Shown: positions 61,839 to 64,000 of the stretch, in pieces
How the letters are laid out: every line of letters starts with the position of its first letter
How positions within the stretch are numbered: position 1 is the first letter of the stretch
Assembly: GCA_015060335.1 (NCBI GenBank)
Contig: SUYR01000001.1
Span: forward strand, 1-64,000
Source of the DNA: Bacteroidales bacterium
GTDB taxonomy: Bacteria; Bacteroidota; Bacteroidia; Bacteroidales; UBA932
Direction: 5' to 3'
DNA: 64,000 bases
Translations under genes and position numbers: made by a program
Notes under the pieces: model-generated
Told to the model about the DNA's origin: nothing
Databases searched by the model: none
What the model saw: the letters and a program-made list of their open reading frames with translations, nothing else

Positions 61839-63033
61839 ATGAAAAAATTGGTTCTTTGTCTGTTTCTTTCGGTTTTAGGAGCGGAATTCGTCTCTGCTCT
61901 TGCATGTACCACCGCAATAATCAGTGCCGAGGCGAGCGGTACCGGCCGTCCTTTGCTCTGGAAACATCGTGATACTGACGAGTATTATAATCATATTGAA
62001 TACATGAAGGGAGAAAAATACTCCTTTACTGCTCTTGTGAACAGTCGTGATACCGTTTATGCTGAAGTATGGGCAGGAGCCAATGAAATGGGTTTTGTGA
62101 TAGCCAATAATGTATCATATAACATAAATACCAGGAAGTATGACAATCCTTCTCGTAACGGTTATGTCATGAAGGATGCCCTTGGTGTCTGTGCGACTGT
62201 CGATGACTTTGAGGATTTTATCAGACAGATGCAGGTGCCGAGGGGTACAAGAGCCAATTTTGCGGTAATCGACGCTCAGGGGTGCTGCATATTTCGAGGT
62301 TGGCGATGAAAGGTATTTCCGCTTTGATGTGATGGATTCTCCAAACGGATACCTTTACCGCACCAATTTCTCTGTTGCGGGCGTAGAGGACAAGGGTGCC
62401 GGCTATATCAGATATGCGGCAGCTCAGAAACTCTTCGAGGAGAAGGGAGGAGATTTCACCCCGGGATGGATTCTGGACAACCCTGCAAGGTCTTTCTATC
62501 ATGGTCTCATGCAGACAGACCTTAAGGACAGAAGCGATAAGGAACTCGGGAACGGTTATGTGATAAGTCAGGATTATATCCCCCGCTATACCACCACTTC
62601 TTCGATAGTGTTTGAAGGAGTGAATCCGGGTGACGATCCGAGAAAGACAATTCTGTGGAGTACGATAGGTTATGCTCCGTGTTCATATGCCATTCCTGTC
62701 TGGGTGGGAGCTGAAGGAGATATTCCGGCCTGCCTTTCTATGGACGGAAAGTCTTTGGCTCCGGCAAATTCTCTGGCAATGGACCTTAAGGGAGTCGTGT
62801 TCCCTGTGACAAGAGGCAGCGGCAACAAATACCTGGACTATCTCACTCTCCGCAGGGATATTCTTCCGGAAGTCACTAAGGCAGAGGACAAGGAGATCGC
62901 AGAGGGAGACAAACTGAAGAAACTGCTTGACGGCAAGGGATTTGACCTTGAGGCAATACGGGAATTCAACAAGAAGGCAGACAAGCGTTTCGAGGCTTTC
63001 TGCGAAAAGATGAAAAAGGTTATAAACAAATAA
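61839..63033 (+). pseudogene. Secreted Ntn-hydrolase amidase (C45/linear amide hydrolase-like), frameshifted
   Basis: The first frame (61839-62309, 156 aa) has a signal peptide that on cleavage exposes Cys23 (ALACTTAIISAEA), the usual N-terminal nucleophile of Ntn hydrolases such as acyl-CoA:6-APA acyltransferase-like and penicillin V acylase-like proteins. WKHRDTD and VIANNVSYNI fit the family. At the GGGG tract 62279-62282 the frame is lost; removing one G joins it to the second frame (AAYFEVGDERYFRFDVMDSP through to the stop at 63033), giving about 397 aa. It lies 6 bp after the transporter gene. If active it would cut linear amide bonds. The shift may be a real mutation or a sequencing/assembly error. 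Confidence 0.8.
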
Positions 63034-63035
63034 TT

Positions 63036-64000
63036 ATGGAAACATTCACACCTTGGACTATAGTAGTCGACTTGGGAATCATCTCGGCGCTTATGCTTCT
63101 TGGAAAGCTTATAAGGGTCAAGGTGAAAGGCATTCAGAGATTTCTGATTCCTCCTGCAGTACTTGCCGGAATCATGGCCCTTATTCTTGGACCGGAAGTT
63201 CTGGGATGGTTGCCGCTGTCCGGCAGTCTGGGTACATATGCAGGTATCCTCATTGCATTTGTATTTGCATCACTCCCTTTTACATCCACATCCAAGGCCA
63301 GAGAAGTAGCGAAGGTAAAGAGGATGTGGGGATATTCTCAGGGAGGAATGCTTCTGCAGTGGGCTTTCGGAGGACTTATCGGAATCTTGCTTCTCGGACA
63401 GATATGGCCTTTGAATGATTCATTCGGAATAACAATGCCGGCGGGCTTCTGCGGCGGGCATGGAAGTGCTGCGGCTTTGGGCGATGCCTTTGCGAATTTC
63501 GGTCAGGAGGAAGTGCTAACCCTTGCAATGACCTCTGCTACCGTCGGTATAATTTGTTCTATCGTCATCGGTCTGGTATTTCTCAGAATAGGTACCAAAA
63601 GAGGATATTCTGCATGTCTTACGGAAGCGGAACGTCTGCCGGAAGAACTTCGTACAGGCCTTGTACCTGAGGAAAGCCGCAAGAGTCTGGGTGAGGGCAT
63701 GTTCTCTACCATCTCCATCTCTACGCTGACCTTCAATCTGTCTGTCATTGCTTTGGCTGTGCTGGGCGGCTATCTTGTGAGCCGTGGTGTCGCGAAGGTG
63801 GCTCCGTCCCTCGAACTGCCTGTGTTCAGCTGTGCATATATCGTGGGTATATTGATGAAACTGGCGTATGACAAGGCAGGGGTGACGAAGAGGATATGTC
63901 CGGAGACGACCTCAAGCCTCAGCGGTATGTTCACGGACTATCTTGTGGCATTCGGTATCGCCTCTATCAAGATATCTGTTGTAACACAGTACCTTGTTCC
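63036..64000 (+). CDS. GltS-like sodium/glutamate symporter (3' end outside window)
   Basis: The frame opens at ATG 63036, 2 bp after the preceding stop, and stays open to the window edge (321 codons visible). The protein is a polytopic membrane protein: WTIVVDLGIISALMLLGKLI, IPPAVLAGIMALILGPEVLG, AGFCGGHGSAAALGDAFANF (glycine-rich pore loop typical of GltS) and MFSTISISTLTFNLSVIALA. It resembles the GltS/ESS family, which imports glutamate with sodium. Position directly downstream of the wall-degrading genes suggests uptake of glutamate from wall peptides, but the link is inferred. A family variant carrying another anion is possible. Confidence 0.8.
   Translation, partial: METFTPWTIVVDLGIISALMLLGKLIRVKVKGIQRFLIPPAVLAGIMALILGPEVLGWLPLSGSLGTYAGILIAFVFASLPFTSTSKAREVAKVKRMWGYSQGGMLLQWAFGGLIGILLLGQIWPLNDSFGITMPAGFCGGHGSAAALGDAFANFGQEEVLTLAMTSATVGIICSIVIGLVFLRIGTKRGYSACLTEAERLPEELRTGLVPEESRKSLGEGMFSTISISTLTFNLSVIALAVLGGYLVSRGVAKVAPSLELPVFSCAYIVGILMKLAYDKAGVTKRICPETTSSLSGMFTDYLVAFGIASIKISVVTQYLV

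Noticed and set aside
62279..62282. Phase-variable tract in the amidase gene
   Set aside because: Four G residues are too few for frequent slippage; a fixed mutation or sequence error is more likely.
63053..63418. 121-codon plus-strand frame at the start of the GltS region
   Set aside because: The other frame from 63036 encodes a polytopic GltS-like protein that stays open to the window end.

Overview
The window reads as a chromosomal segment of a gut or rumen-type Bacteroidales bacterium. The evidence is two SusC/SusD pairs, many lipoprotein signal peptides, Bacteroidetes promoters (-7 element TAnnTTTG with a TTG about 20 bp upstream), a Bacteroidetes-type DnaE, and palindromic intergenic repeats typical of this group. 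The genus cannot be fixed from the sequence alone. I see no tRNA, rRNA, CRISPR array or complete mobile element; the left edge holds the last 27 codons of an Rpn/PD-(D/E)XK nuclease-transposase-like gene.

Region 1 (about 0.35-30.6 kb) is a large glycan-use locus. A GH20 hexosaminidase is paired with a GntR-LacI type regulator. A minus-strand lipoprotein operon follows (NAGPA-type phosphodiester glycosidase, two DUF4855 proteins, one DUF6259-like protein). A divergent plus-strand operon begins with cytoplasmic sugar catabolism (MFS transporter, FucI/AraA-like isomerase, phosphomannose-isomerase-like protein, ROK kinase). It continues with SusC, SusD, a DUF1735 surface glycan-binding protein, two more DUF4855 proteins, GH127 and GH3. 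Palindromic repeats surround the DUF4855 and GH127 genes, and one copy lies in frame inside the MFS transporter gene.

Region 2 (30.8-41 kb) is mixed: an EEP-fold hydrolase, dnaE, a small rubredoxin, murQ overlapping a histidine acid phosphatase, and a DeoR-family regulator next to a GH78 enzyme. The DeoR intergenic region carries a strong TTTCG-type palindromic operator.

Region 3 (41.2-64 kb) is the most interesting part. One long operon encodes SusC (with a G8 tract in its signal peptide), SusD, a ceramidase-like amidase fused to GH20, a second GH20, a second MurQ, two glycosidase-like lipoproteins related to GHL10/DigH, a 1000-residue surface protein with BACON and pseudomurein-binding-repeat-like modules, a C1B aminopeptidase, a lipoprotein with the same binding module joined to a transglutaminase-like Cys-His-Asp peptidase, a GlcNAc/MurNAc-type kinase, a NagP/FucP-type transporter, a frameshifted Ntn amidase and a GltS glutamate symporter. 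The binding module plus transglutaminase-like peptidase architecture resembles the pseudomurein endoisopeptidases (PeiW/PeiP, peptidase family C71) of methanogens and their viruses. My main hypothesis is a polysaccharide-utilisation-like locus that binds, cuts, imports and catabolises pseudomurein of gut methanogens, or both pseudomurein and murein, using glycan, peptide and glutamate parts. The murQ, kinase and transporter genes resemble the MurNAc-use set of Tannerella, so ordinary peptidoglycan remains a serious alternative. All family assignments come from reading the translations, not from database searches.
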